DNA from: Caldilineaceae bacterium
GTDB taxonomy: Bacteria; Chloroflexota; Anaerolineae; Caldilineales; Caldilineaceae
NCBI GenBank assembly: GCA_014879855.1
Contig: JACSRH010000124.1
Span: 1-31,466 of the forward strand
DNA length: 31,466 bases
Direction: 5' to 3'
A program made the translations under genes and the position numbers. Position 1 is the stretch's first letter; every line of letters begins with the position of its first letter. The notes beneath the pieces are model-generated. The model was not told where the DNA came from, did not search any database, and saw nothing but the letters and a program-made list of their open reading frames with translations. Of the stretch, positions 19,986-30,442 are shown piece by piece.

Positions 19986-20351
19986 TCATCCACGCGTCAC
20001 CAGGATCACGCCGGCGACGATGACAAAGACGCCGGCCCAACGCATCGCACTCACCTGTTCGCCAAGCAGCAGGGCGCTCACGAGCGTGATCAGCACATAA
20101 CCCATGCTCAGCGCCGGATACGCATAGCTCAGCTCGACCCGGCTGAGCAGCACCAGCCAGAAGATCGTGCTGAAGCCATAGGAGGCCACGCCCGCCAGCA
20201 CGTAAGGATTCATGATCGCTTTGGTCAGACTCTCGACCAACAGGTTCAAATCGCCGCTGATGGCGCCGACGCTGCTCATGCCGCGCTTCATCATCAACTG
20301 GCCGAAGACGTTGAGCGAGACGGTCACCAGCAGCAGGATCAACTGTTTCAT
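19986..20351 (-). CDS. Four-TM DMT-superfamily membrane protein (EamA/ArnE-like)
   Basis: The product is 121 residues from the ATG at 20351-20349, with GGAG 7 nt upstream. There are four hydrophobic helices at about 2-20, 47-70, 75-97 and 103-119. The last has the EamA-like signature GEQVSAMRWAGVFVIVAGV. Half-size DMT proteins of this kind work as dimers and include the SMR drug exporters and the ArnE/ArnF undecaprenyl-phosphate-sugar flippase. The conserved glutamate of true SMR pumps in helix one is absent (helix one reads TVSLNVFGQLMMKRG), so a flippase-like or unknown substrate is more likely. It is convergent with ftsH and shares its terminator. Confidence 0.85.
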   Translation of the reverse strand: MKQLILLLVTVSLNVFGQLMMKRGMSSVGAISGDLNLLVESLTKAIMNPYVLAGVASYGFSTIFWLVLLSRVELSYAYPALSMGYVLITLVSALLLGEQVSAMRWAGVFVIVAGVILVTRG

Positions 20352-20532
20352 GCTTTCGCTCCAGAATGATTTGTCGAGATTAGCGTCGCTGCTTGCGTGG
20401 ACAGCGCACGCAACGCAAAGCATTCTACCCGCACGCCTGCTGTTCGGAGAAGTTTATGCACTCATCTTGCGCAGCCGTCCCAAGCAGCGCTTCCTGACCC
20501 ATGACTTTGACCCAAAGGCGCAGAATCAGATT

Positions 20533-20596
20533 ACGTCCCCGGCACGCCGCACCGCATATTTGGCTGGTGAATTCACCTGCGGCGTGCCGGGGACGT
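20533..20596. repeat. 19-bp perfect inverted repeat with an inner palindrome
   Basis: ACGTCCCCGGCACGCCGCA at 20533-20551 has its exact complement at 20578-20596. The 26-nt loop contains the palindrome GGTGAATTCACC (20566-20577). It lies in the 335-bp gap 20352-20686, which otherwise holds only a CTCTGCG-rich stretch (20620-20660) and no gene. It is followed by no T-tract and is too far from either gene end to be an obvious terminator. It resembles a REP/MITE-like mobile repeat in form. That is inference from structure. Confidence 0.8.
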
Positions 20597-20686
20597 TGTC
20601 TGCGGTAGCACTAGGAATTCTTCTCTGCGAGCCTCTGCGCTCTCCGCATCTCTGCGTCAGAATGTCTATCTCGAAATGAGTTTTCC

Positions 20687-21259
20687 ATGCAACGCATCGT
20701 TGTGATCGGCACGACCGGGTCGGGCAAGAGCACGCTGGCTGCACAACTGGCCGCAATCCTGCACTGCCCCTTTGTCGAGCCGGACGCGCTCTTCTGGGGG
20801 CCGCAGTGGACGCCGGTCCCGCGCGAAACTTTTCGCCAGCAGGTGAGCGAGGCGCTGGCCGGCGACGCCTGGACCGTGGGTGGCAACTACAGCGTCGCCC
20901 GCGACCTGATCTGGGCGCGCGCGGACACGCTGGTCTGGCTCGACTACCCGCTGCCGCTGGTGCTGTGGCGGCTGGGCCAGCGCACGCTGCGGCGCATTGT
21001 CACGCAGGAAGCGCTGTGGGGCGGCAACGTCGAGACGTGGCGCGGCCAGTTCGCCAGCCGCGATTCGCTTTTCCTCTTTGCGCTCAAGACCCACTACCGC
21101 CGCCGTCGCGAGCTGCCGGCCCTGCTGGCGCAGCCGGAAAACGCGCATCTGCATATGCTGCACTTTCGCACGCCGCGCGCGGCGCAAGAATGGGTGGACG
21201 TCTTTGCGCGCCAGCGAGCTGCTCCTGTGGCGACACAGCATCAACCAAGCCGCTCGTAA
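20687..21259 (+). CDS. P-loop NTPase, adenylate-kinase-like (FlaR type)
   Basis: The product is 190 residues. The N-terminus is RIVVIGTTGSGKSTLAAQLA with Walker A GTTGSGKST (8-16). FVEPDALFWGPQW, WTVGGNYS and DTLVWLDYP are the usual blocks of the small kinase-like family often labelled topology-modulation protein FlaR. LVLWRLGQRTLRRI follows, then a basic stretch (HYRRRREL) that could be the lid. The substrate of this family is not established, and phosphotransfer to a nucleotide or other small molecule is an inference. The start at ATG 20687 has only a weak ribosome site. The gene is alone. The 21260-21432 gap downstream contains nothing I can identify. Confidence 0.85.
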   Translation: MQRIVVIGTTGSGKSTLAAQLAAILHCPFVEPDALFWGPQWTPVPRETFRQQVSEALAGDAWTVGGNYSVARDLIWARADTLVWLDYPLPLVLWRLGQRTLRRIVTQEALWGGNVETWRGQFASRDSLFLFALKTHYRRRRELPALLAQPENAHLHMLHFRTPRAAQEWVDVFARQRAAPVATQHQPSRS

Positions 21260-21432
21260 ATTCGGTTTTTCCTCTATTCCGCGTCCAAATCCTGTCGCCA
21301 TTTGTAGCGCGGCGCCACCGGCTTTGAAACTTGCTGTTGGCCCGGCGCAAGGTCGCATGTGGCCAGCACAGCAAAGCTGGCTGGGAATTCAGGCGTCATC
21401 ATTACCATTATGGGTAGTGGCTAAAGTGAATT

Positions 21433-21798
21433 TTACCGTACCCGCAGCAGCCGCAGCACCCGCTCGTGCATGATGGCATAATCAATTACCACCGCGGCCA
21501 GAAAGAGCATGGCCCATGCCGGCTGGCCTGCGAGGTAGAGCATCCCGATCGCCAGCGCAAAGACAGTCCATTCGAGCAGCAGCCGCAGCGGGCCAGGAAT
21601 TGCCACGGTCGCCGCGCCGGGATCGTTGGGCACGCGAAAGATTCCCCAAACGGCTGCGGCGGCCACGGGCAAGGCAATGCCGAGCAGCAGCCGCACCCAG
21701 AGCGAGTCTCCCAGCCGGAAGCCGGCAAAAACCATTGCCGCCAACGCGCATAATTCCAAGATAAAATGGAGCCCTAAGCCCATCGCGAGCAGCGACAT
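21433..21798 (-). CDS. DUF2568/YrdB-like small membrane protein
   Basis: The product is 121 residues from the ATG at 21798-21796, with AGGAG about 7 nt upstream. There are four hydrophobic segments. The first contains HFILELCALAAMVFAGFRLG and the third LRLLLEWTVFALAIGML. This arrangement, with glutamates in the LELCALAA and LLEWTVF segments, matches the DUF2568 (YrdB) family of four-helix proteins of unknown function. The C-terminus is basic (HERVLRLLRVR). A decayed TetR-type regulator lies just upstream in the same direction. Confidence 0.75.
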   Translation of the reverse strand: MSLLAMGLGLHFILELCALAAMVFAGFRLGDSLWVRLLLGIALPVAAAAVWGIFRVPNDPGAATVAIPGPLRLLLEWTVFALAIGMLYLAGQPAWAMLFLAAVVIDYAIMHERVLRLLRVR

Positions 21799-21830
21799 CG
21801 TTTCTCTCCTAAAAGCAATACAGGACATGC

Positions 21831-21860
21831 ATAATAGAACAGCTTGCTTGCCCACAGCAA
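21831..21860 (-). promoter_or_regulatory. Candidate promoter of the DUF2568-like gene
   Basis: On the minus strand TTGCTG (21860-21855) and TATTAT (21836-21831) are 18 bp apart. This would give a leader of about 27 nt to the start at 21798. Confidence 0.4.
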
Positions 21861-21877
21861 CTCCGCGCCAATCCGCG

Positions 21878-22069
21878 TCATGCGCGTTCGATCTCCGCCT
21901 CTCGTTCCAGCCCCGCCACCGTCATCGCCACCAGCCAGCCAAAACTCTCGTTCAGGTCAAGCGGGATGCCAAAGCCGCCCGCGTTCTCCAGGGTGGCAAA
22001 GCCGTGCACTTGGCTGGCGCTTATCTGCACGGGTGGAAGCTGCGAGGCCGAGTTTTTCAAACAACTCAA
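21878..22069 (-). pseudogene. C-terminal remnant of a TetR-type regulator (WHG-like domain)
   Basis: The minus-strand frame ending at 21878 contains QVHGFATLENAGGFG, then LDLNESFGWLVAMTVAGLE. This resembles the C-terminal WHG-type ligand domain of some TetR regulators, where a W/V-HG-x-x-x-LE motif is typical. No helix-turn-helix is found upstream. A possible continuation, REVELFEKLGLAA, lies in another frame around 22040-22076, which suggests a frameshift. The remnant is about 50 recognisable residues, with no ribosome site or credible start. The family link rests on this short motif. The rest of 21799-22202 holds promoter candidates only. Confidence 0.4.
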
Positions 22070-22150
22070 CTTCTCGAGCGTAACCTACAAAGGTGCATGC
22101 AAATGTATCTGCCCCTTGTGCATTCGGTAGAGATGAATGCGCCGCCGGGG

Positions 22151-22159
22151 TGATATGCT
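22151..22159 (+). promoter_or_regulatory. Extended -10 element before the BON-MscS gene
   Basis: TGATATGCT at 22151-22159 fits a TG-N extended -10 and would start transcription near 22166, 37 nt before the TTG start. No good -35 is seen. Confidence 0.3.
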
Positions 22160-22202
22160 GGGGAAACGAAGCAGACGCTGTTGCGGCAAGAAAGGGATTT
22201 GA

Positions 22203-23633
22203 TTGAGCAGACAAACAATTCAGCGAATCGTAAGCGGCTGTCTGCTGGCGCTGCTGCTGGCATGGCCCGCTATGCTGCACGCCCAGGAAGCGACGCCGCC
22301 GGCAAAAGCTCCGGCCAGCGCGAACGAAGAGACGCAGGCCCCGGATCAGGTGGCCGTTGAGCCGACCGCGCAGGATGCCCAGATCGCCAAGCGGCTGACC
22401 AGCATCCTGGAAGCCACGGGCTGGTTTGCCAATCCGATGGTGGCGGTGCGCGACGGCGTTGTGTTTCTTGATGGCGAGTCAGGCACCAAGGATCAGCGTG
22501 AATGGGCCAGCAACCTGGCGCGCAATACGCAGGATGTGGTGGCAGTCGTCAATCGTATCGAAGTGACGCCGCGCTCAGTCTGGGATTTTTCCCCTGCGGC
22601 TGTCGAGTTGCGCTCATTGTGGCGCAGTGCGTTGCTGGCAATTCCCTTCCTCATCTTTGGCGCCATTGTGCTACTCTTCTCCTGGTGGCTGATGGAGCTG
22701 ATTGCGCGGCTACTCAACCGCTTTTTCCGCACTCGCACCACTTCTCCCCTGCTTGCCTCGGTTGCCGCGCGCACCATTGCCATTCCTGTGTTTTTGCTGG
22801 GCCTTTATCTTGTACTGCAAGTTGCAGGATTGACGCGCCTGGCCTTGACGCTCTTAGGCGGCACCGGCATTGTCGGTATCGTGCTCGGTTTTGCATTTCG
22901 CGACATCGCGGAAAACTTTCTTGCCAGTTTGCTGCTCAGTTTACGCCAGCCATTTGATCGCGATGATCTGATCGAGGTGGCCGATCAGACAGGCATTGTG
23001 CAACAGATGAACACCCGCAGCACGGTGTTGATGACGCTCGACGGCAACCACGTGCAGATTCCCAATGCCGTGATCTTCAAAAGCACGATTACGAACTTCA
23101 CCGCCAATCCCAACCGCCGCTCCGACTTCATCATCGGCATCGGCTATGATGACCCGATCCTGCAAGCGCAGCAGATCATCGCCGCGGTGCTCGGCGAGCA
23201 CCCGACGGTGTTGCAGACGCCCGAACCGCTGGTGCTGGTCGATCAACTGGCCGCGGCAACGGTCAATTTGCGCGTCTATTTCTGGTATGATGCGACGCAG
23301 TACGCGCCGATCAAGATCAAGTCGTCGCTGTTGCGGCTCATCAAGCGCGCGCTCCAAGATGCGCAGATTTCGATGCCGGACGAAGCGCGTGAGGTCATCT
23401 TCCCCAGCGGCGTGCCGATCATTGCTATGGGACAGGACTCGCCACAGGTGTTGCAGCCGCAACAAGTGACGCCAGCCAGGCCGCAATCATCCCCGCGAGA
23501 TGGCGCGGCCAAACAGGAGCCAGTCAGTTCCAGCGCGGAAGGCGATCTGCGCGTTGACGAGCAGGAGATGCGCGCGCAGGCGCAGCAATCGCGCATCCTT
23601 GAAGAAGGCGAGGATCTGCTCAACACACGCTGA
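22203..23633 (+). CDS. Mechanosensitive channel (MscS family) with N-terminal BON domain
   Basis: The product is 476 residues. It starts at TTG 22203, preceded by AAAGGG. The next in-frame ATG falls inside the signal peptide and would destroy it. A signal peptide (1-27, cut after MLHA) leads to a Pro/Ala/Glu-rich segment and an extracytoplasmic BON domain (about 58-122) with VAVRDGVVFLDGESGTKDQR. Helices follow at about 143-165, 186-208 and 213-235, the last being the glycine/alanine-rich pore helix LGGTGIVGIVLGFAFRDIAEN. The MscS beta domain (about 250-300) reads QPFDRDDLIEV then VQIPNAVIF. The C-terminus (410-476) is polar and disordered. It should open under membrane tension to release solutes during osmotic downshock. 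The BON domain may bind phospholipid or peptidoglycan near the channel. Confidence 0.92.
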   Translation: MSRQTIQRIVSGCLLALLLAWPAMLHAQEATPPAKAPASANEETQAPDQVAVEPTAQDAQIAKRLTSILEATGWFANPMVAVRDGVVFLDGESGTKDQREWASNLARNTQDVVAVVNRIEVTPRSVWDFSPAAVELRSLWRSALLAIPFLIFGAIVLLFSWWLMELIARLLNRFFRTRTTSPLLASVAARTIAIPVFLLGLYLVLQVAGLTRLALTLLGGTGIVGIVLGFAFRDIAENFLASLLLSLRQPFDRDDLIEVADQTGIVQQMNTRSTVLMTLDGNHVQIPNAVIFKSTITNFTANPNRRSDFIIGIGYDDPILQAQQIIAAVLGEHPTVLQTPEPLVLVDQLAAATVNLRVYFWYDATQYAPIKIKSSLLRLIKRALQDAQISMPDEAREVIFPSGVPIIAMGQDSPQVLQPQQVTPARPQSSPRDGAAKQEPVSSSAEGDLRVDEQEMRAQAQQSRILEEGEDLLNTR

Positions 23634-23655
23634 CCTCTCATTTTTGTCGTGGCGG

Positions 23656-23664
23656 TGATATACT
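23656..23664 (+). promoter_or_regulatory. Extended -10 element before the small membrane protein gene
   Basis: TGATATACT at 23656-23664 is a TG-N extended -10, 55 bp before the start at 23720. No -35 is evident. It would let the small gene be expressed apart from the channel gene. Confidence 0.3.
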
Positions 23665-23719
23665 CTGCTGATGGCTTGCCGCGGGTTGTAAATATGCAGT
23701 TGCGACAAAGGTGAATTTA

Positions 23720-23935
23720 ATGTCCCGATTTTCTCTGCCTGTAAAAATTGGTCTTGGCTTTGCGGCCGCCGGCCTGTTGTTGACGCTCGTGGGCGTCGGC
23801 CGCGGCCAGACGCCGCTGGCGCCGCTGAACATCGCCATTGCCCTGCTGATCGGCGGGGGCGTCTGGTTTGTCGTGGCGTGGGCTGTTGCGTCCGCGGCGG
23901 TGGATGTGGAAGAGGATGTGAAAGTGGGAGATTGA
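23720..23935 (+). CDS. Small two-TM membrane protein, unknown function
   Basis: The product is 71 residues from the ATG at 23720, with AAAGGTG about 7 nt upstream. A GTG at 23711 is an alternative but overlaps the ribosome site. Two hydrophobic helices (about 8-25 and 35-61: IGLGFAAAGLLLTLVGVG, then IAIALLIGGGVWFVVAWAVA) are joined by a short RGQTPLAPLN loop. The acidic tail ends VDVEEDVKVGD. It follows the BON-MscS channel by 86 bp in the same direction. I recognise no family. A link to the channel is only suggested by position. Confidence 0.6.
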   Translation: MSRFSLPVKIGLGFAAAGLLLTLVGVGRGQTPLAPLNIAIALLIGGGVWFVVAWAVASAAVDVEEDVKVGD

Positions 23936-23942
23936 GGGATTA

Positions 23943-24010
23943 AGAGATTGGAGATTGGAGATTGGAGATGCGAGATCTGCTGTCAACCAGTCTCTTAATC
24001 TCCAATCTCT
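23943..24010. repeat. 14-bp inverted repeat of GAGATTGGAGATT type
   Basis: AGAGATTGGAGATT (23943-23956) has its complement at 23997-24010, with a 40-nt loop. The left arm is itself part of a GATTGGA short tandem repeat (23946-23970). It directly abuts the 18-bp array. It may act as a transcription barrier after the small membrane gene, but has no T-tract. Confidence 0.7.
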
Positions 24011-24105
24011 GTCTTTCACTCAATCACTGTCTTTCACTCAATCACTGTCTTTCGCTCAATCACTTTCTTTCGCTCAATCACTGTCTTTCACTCAATCACT
24101 GTCTT

Positions 24106-24118
<13 letters not shown>
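24011..24118. repeat. 18-bp tandem array, 6 copies, overlapping the aldehyde dehydrogenase 3' end
   Basis: Six contiguous units of GTCTTTCACTCAATCACT start at 24011, 24029, 24047, 24065, 24083 and 24101. Copies 3 and 4 differ by one and two bases. The stop codon of the gene at 24106-25677 and its last three or four codons lie inside the sixth unit. Each unit carries the same in-frame TGA on the minus strand. No spacers and no cas genes are present, so it is a minisatellite and not a CRISPR. Confidence 0.95.
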
Positions 24119-25677
<1,559 letters not shown>

Positions 25678-25826
25678 AACTCTCTCCTTTGAGCACTTTC
25701 TGAACAACTGTGTGGGAATATGCGGCGGCCCTGGCAAGCAGGGTGAAGGACTCAATTACGCATACGTTACACGATCTGCAAATCCGCGGCAAACGGCTCT
25801 CTGCCCCTTTGCGCCAAGCTGCTATT

Positions 25827-27071
25827 CTAGGCATGTTTGAAGCGCCATACAGCGACGCCAAAAGCTCCGAATGCAATGGCGAGCAAGGCGCTCAGGTTGG
25901 GCAAAATGCTGGACAGATCGCCGTGCAGCGCGGTCACGTTGAGAAAGCCCTGGATGGCCCAATAGTGCGGCGTCAGCTGGGACAGCCCAGGCGCCTGGAT
26001 GCTTGGGAAGAGCGCGCCGCTCACCGCGGCCATCGTCAGCGTGAGCAGCGCAGGAATGCTGTTTGCCTGCCCCTCGGAGCGCACAAGTACGGAGACCAAT
26101 ATGCCTAATCCACCAACGGACAGACCTGTCGCGACAATCAGCAAACCAAGCGCCAGCGGCGCCTCACCGAGATCGTAGTCAAAGAGCAATGTGCTGGCTG
26201 CAAACACGAGCACGATCTGCAGCATGGCGATCAGGCTGTAGGGCAGTAGCTTGCCGAGCAGAAACGGGATGCGTCCGATGGGCAGGCTGAAGACCCGGCG
26301 CAGCGTGCCGCTGATGCGCTCCTGAAAGACGGTTTCCGCCATGAGCCCCATGAGGAAGAAGGCGAAGAAGACGCTGTAGCCGGGCACAAGATAGTCAAAG
26401 AGAGTCGGCGCCTGGCGCGGGGCGGCGTCGGTGGCGGGCTGCACGTCAATGCGCACCAGCGGGTTGTCGATGGCATCCTGCACTTGGCTGGAGACGACGC
26501 CCTTGATGGCAGCGGCGAGAAACTTTGTCACCGCGGGCAGGTCGATGCCAGCTTCCTGCAAGTCGGCTGCGGTGAAGCCAAACGCGTCGGGGGCGGTGTT
26601 GAACGCGTTTCTGACCCCGCGCTCGACTTCGGCATCGATCAGCAGTGGCGCGGTGGCCGCCTGCACCTGCCCCAGCACGATGCCCGCCGTCTGTTCACGC
26701 GCCGGATCGACGATCACCTCGACCCTGCCGCCGGCGTCAGTAAGCACCGCCTGGCTGAAGCCCGCCGGGATCACGACCGCGGCCATGCGCTGGCCTTCCC
26801 CCACCAGGCGATCCGCTTCGACGCGGCTGGGCAGCATCTCAAAGGCCAGCGTTGGCTCGTCGCGCAGCGCGTTGACCACTTGCCTGCCCAGTCGTCCTTC
26901 ATCCTCGTTAACCAGGTAGATCGCCACGGTGGGCGCGCCCGTATTCCCGAAGGTGGCGCCCATCACGGCAATAAAGATGATCGGCGTCAGAAAAACCAGC
27001 AGCCACTGGCCGCGATACTCCGCGGCCAGTTTGATTTCCTTGCGCGTCATGGCCCAAATCTGCCGGAACAT
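25827..27071 (-). CDS. ABC-2 type exporter permease, second subunit
   Basis: The product is 414 residues from the ATG at 27071-27069, which begins 3 nt after the stop of the preceding permease. Helix one (about 24-43, LLVFLTPIIFIAVMGATFG) is followed by a large extracytoplasmic domain (about 45-225) with AAVVIPAGFSQAV. A bundle of five helices follows from FDYLVPGYSVFFAFFLMGLM, and FQERISGTLRRVFSLPIGR is the usual ABC-2 cytoplasmic loop. This is the YhhJ/NatB-like architecture of exporters for sodium, drugs or lipids. It belongs with the ATPase at 28364-29374 and the related permease at 27075-28361. The substrate is not visible. Confidence 0.92.
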   Translation of the reverse strand: MFRQIWAMTRKEIKLAAEYRGQWLLVFLTPIIFIAVMGATFGNTGAPTVAIYLVNEDEGRLGRQVVNALRDEPTLAFEMLPSRVEADRLVGEGQRMAAVVIPAGFSQAVLTDAGGRVEVIVDPAREQTAGIVLGQVQAATAPLLIDAEVERGVRNAFNTAPDAFGFTAADLQEAGIDLPAVTKFLAAAIKGVVSSQVQDAIDNPLVRIDVQPATDAAPRQAPTLFDYLVPGYSVFFAFFLMGLMAETVFQERISGTLRRVFSLPIGRIPFLLGKLLPYSLIAMLQIVLVFAASTLLFDYDLGEAPLALGLLIVATGLSVGGLGILVSVLVRSEGQANSIPALLTLTMAAVSGALFPSIQAPGLSQLTPHYWAIQGFLNVTALHGDLSSILPNLSALLAIAFGAFGVAVWRFKHA

Positions 27072-27074
27072 GGA

Positions 27075-28361
27075 TCACCCTTCCCAATCGAACTTTCGCA
27101 CGGCCAGCCCAAAGAAGATCGCGGCAAAGCCGAGCAGCACCCCGATCTCCGGCAACACAGCGCCAAAGCCCATGCCGCGCGTGATGAGGTCCTGATAGCC
27201 TTGCATCGCCCAGGTCTGCGGCAGCGCGATGTTGATCGTGCGCAGGAAGGGGGGCAGCCAGTCCGCCGGAAACGCGCAGCCCGCAATGAGCGCGCCTACG
27301 ATCAGCATGATGGTGAGGCCGCGTTCGATGCGATAGGCGGCCGCGGCCAGACCGATGCAGACCGCCGACAGCACGACCGCAATGGTCAGCACGACGAGCG
27401 CTCCAGGGGCGTTGCCCAGGGTCAGGCCAAAGAAAATCGCGCCGACTGCAAACATCGCCGCCACTTGCAGCACGCCGATCACCAGCGCGGAGAGGATCTT
27501 TCCCGCCAGCAACGCGCTCTTGGACATTGGCGTCACCAGCAGGCGGCGCAGCACGCCGGTGTTGCGCTCCAGTTGCACCGAGGCGACCACCGTGCCGATC
27601 AGAAAATAGATGAACATCACCGTATAGCCTGGAATGGTCTGCTGTAGCGTGTTCGGCTGCGTGGTGATACGCACGGCGCCAGGCTGAACAGAGACCACGG
27701 CGATTGCGGGCGCCAGGGTTGGCGCGGCTGGCGGGGCGTCGCCGCCGTTCGACGCACGGATGTTCGTCTGGATTTCTTCCGGCGCCAGGTCAAGGAGGTC
27801 GCCAAATTGCTCCAGCCCGTTGAGCAACTGCTGCTCGATCGAGACGCGCATCGCGCCGCCGGTAAGAACGCCTTCAACCAGTTGGCGCTCGGCCGAGTTG
27901 CGCGACGGGTTGTAGAGCAGCGTCACCGAAATGCTTTCACCGGCGTCGATGGCGTTGCTGAAGCCTGCCGGAATCACCACGGCAGCCGTGCGCCAGTCCA
28001 AGGCGACGCGCGCGCGTGCGGTGACTTCGTCGCAGGATGGCCCGGTCGTGGCACAAATGGCCTGCACTTCGGCGCTGAAGGCGGCAGCGTCTGCGCGCGT
28101 GAGATTGTGCTCCAGCGTATAGCTTTCCGCCAGCGAGTCGAGCAAGGTCTGCGCGTGTTCGCCCGGTTGGCCGCCGGTCACATCGAAGTTCGCCACCGGC
28201 AGGCCGGGCTTGCGATCCTCGGTGAGGTTGTAGCCGTTGGCCGGAAACGCCAGGCAAATCGGCAGGATAAAGGCCAGCGGCATCAAAAAGAGCGACGCCA
28301 TCTCGCCCCGGTCGCGCAGCAGTAATTTGAGATCCTTGAGCCAGACCGCAAGGATATGCAT
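27075..28361 (-). CDS. ABC-2 type exporter permease, first subunit
   Basis: The product is 428 residues from the ATG at 28361-28359, 2 nt after the ATPase stop. A TTG two codons upstream overlaps that stop by four bases and is an alternative. The architecture matches the next permease. Helix one is MASLFLMPLAFILPICLAF, and an extracytoplasmic domain (about 40-235) contains AAVVIPAGFSNAI. A loop rich in Pro and Ala (GDAPPAAPTLAP) and a C-terminal helix bundle with ERNTGVLRRLLVTPMSKS follow. Both permeases share the AAVVIPAGFS block, so they probably arose by duplication and form a heterodimer. CATTGPSC in the outer domain could form a disulfide. Confidence 0.92.
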   Translation of the reverse strand: MHILAVWLKDLKLLLRDRGEMASLFLMPLAFILPICLAFPANGYNLTEDRKPGLPVANFDVTGGQPGEHAQTLLDSLAESYTLEHNLTRADAAAFSAEVQAICATTGPSCDEVTARARVALDWRTAAVVIPAGFSNAIDAGESISVTLLYNPSRNSAERQLVEGVLTGGAMRVSIEQQLLNGLEQFGDLLDLAPEEIQTNIRASNGGDAPPAAPTLAPAIAVVSVQPGAVRITTQPNTLQQTIPGYTVMFIYFLIGTVVASVQLERNTGVLRRLLVTPMSKSALLAGKILSALVIGVLQVAAMFAVGAIFFGLTLGNAPGALVVLTIAVVLSAVCIGLAAAAYRIERGLTIMLIVGALIAGCAFPADWLPPFLRTINIALPQTWAMQGYQDLITRGMGFGAVLPEIGVLLGFAAIFFGLAVRKFDWEG

Positions 28362-28363
28362 GA

Positions 28364-29374
28364 TCAATCTCTCAGACTCTTCCCTGTAAGATTTAGAAAC
28401 ACCGTCTCCAGATTTGGCTCCAGCAGGTCAAGCGACAGGATTTCAACGTCGGCCTCGTTGCAGTAGTGCAGCACCTGGAGCAGCGCGTCATTGTTGTGGC
28501 TGGCCTCGATCTTCAGGACTGCCTTGCTGTTGGCCTGCACAGGCATCACCACTTCTGCGGGCCGGCTGGCGGCGCTCTTCATGGTGCTCTCGGTCGCGAA
28601 GGTGGCCGAACGCACCGCGGGCAAGGCTTCGATCGCGGCGCGCGCCGCCTCGTCCATTGTCGCCAGCCCAAGTTGGATGATGCCGCCGCCCAGCGCTGCG
28701 ATCAGCCGGCGCGGCGTGTCCAGGGCGATCAGCTTGCCGCGATCGATGATGCCCACGCGGTGGCAGAGGCGCTCGGCTTCCTCCATATAGTGCGTCGTAT
28801 AGAGGATGCTCATGCCCTGCTCGCGGTTGAGCCGCGCCACGCTCTCGAAGATATGGTTGCGGCTTTGCGGGTCAACGCCAACGGTCGGTTCGTCGAGAAA
28901 GAGCAGGCGCGGGTGGTTGACCAGACCCGCGGCGAGGTTGATGCGGCGTTTCATGCCGCCGGAATAAGTCTGCACCCGGTCATTGGCGCGCTCCTGCATG
29001 CCAACGTAGCCGAGCACTTCATCGACGCGCGTCTGTAAGCCTTTGCCGCGCAGTCCGTAGAGTTCGCCAAAGAAGCGCACGTTTTCACGCCCGCTGAGGG
29101 TCGGGTAGAGCGCCAAATCCTGCGGCACAACACCGATGATCTGCTTGACCTTGGCCAAATTGTGCACGACATCCAGCCCGCCAATGGCGGCGCCGCCGCT
29201 GGTGGGGGGAAAGAGGCCGGAGAGGATGGCGATCGCCGTGCTCTTCCCCGCACCGTTGGGGCCAAGCAGGCCAAAGATTTCGCCTTCTTCAACGGCAAAA
29301 CTGACATCGTTCACGGCGGTCAGCGCGCCATACTGCTTGACAAGATGGTTGGCTTCCAGGATATAACCGGGCAT
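28364..29374 (-). CDS. ABC-2 type exporter ATP-binding subunit
   Basis: The product is 336 residues from the ATG at 29374-29372, with AGGAG 8 nt upstream. Walker A is GPNGAGKS (38-45). The signature is TYSGGMKRRINLA, Walker B is LLFLDEPTVGVDP, and the switch histidine is in YTTHYMEEAERL. The C-terminal 110 residues form the extension typical of NatA/CcmA/DrrA-like exporters. It is the first gene of a tightly packed three-gene operon with gaps of 2 and 3 nt. It powers the two downstream permeases at the inner face of the membrane. The complex could export a drug, lipid or sodium ions. Confidence 0.95.
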   Translation of the reverse strand: MPGYILEANHLVKQYGALTAVNDVSFAVEEGEIFGLLGPNGAGKSTAIAILSGLFPPTSGGAAIGGLDVVHNLAKVKQIIGVVPQDLALYPTLSGRENVRFFGELYGLRGKGLQTRVDEVLGYVGMQERANDRVQTYSGGMKRRINLAAGLVNHPRLLFLDEPTVGVDPQSRNHIFESVARLNREQGMSILYTTHYMEEAERLCHRVGIIDRGKLIALDTPRRLIAALGGGIIQLGLATMDEAARAAIEALPAVRSATFATESTMKSAASRPAEVVMPVQANSKAVLKIEASHNNDALLQVLHYCNEADVEILSLDLLEPNLETVFLNLTGKSLRD

Positions 29375-29483
29375 GGCCTAGGCTCCTGAAGATCATATAT
29401 TGGGTGATGACAGTCTCCATCCTACACCTGAACTCCTGCACGCACCAACGCCGCACGCCCGCGCCATGCGATGTCGCCATCGG

Positions 29484-29514
29484 TTTCAAGTTCCCCCCCG
29501 ACGCCGACTATAAT
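29484..29514 (+). promoter_or_regulatory. Candidate promoter of the HAD phosphatase gene
   Basis: A perfect TATAAT lies at 29509-29514 with a poor -35 (TTCAAG at 29485-29490, 18-bp spacer). The start near 29521 leaves a leader of about 64 nt. The 29375-29584 gap otherwise shows nothing. Confidence 0.45.
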
Positions 29515-29584
29515 GGCAGAGCATCTGTATTCATTCTATGCATGTCTTCTGCAAAAATCTACATGGGAAAGATGTCAAACCTGT

Positions 29585-30424
<840 letters not shown>

Positions 30425-30442
30425 AAAGAAGCATAGATCTTG

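Noticed and set aside
26484..27647. 387-residue plus-strand ORF across two permease genes
   Set aside because: It spans the junction of two well-supported minus-strand permeases and has an Arg/His/Gln-rich shadow composition.
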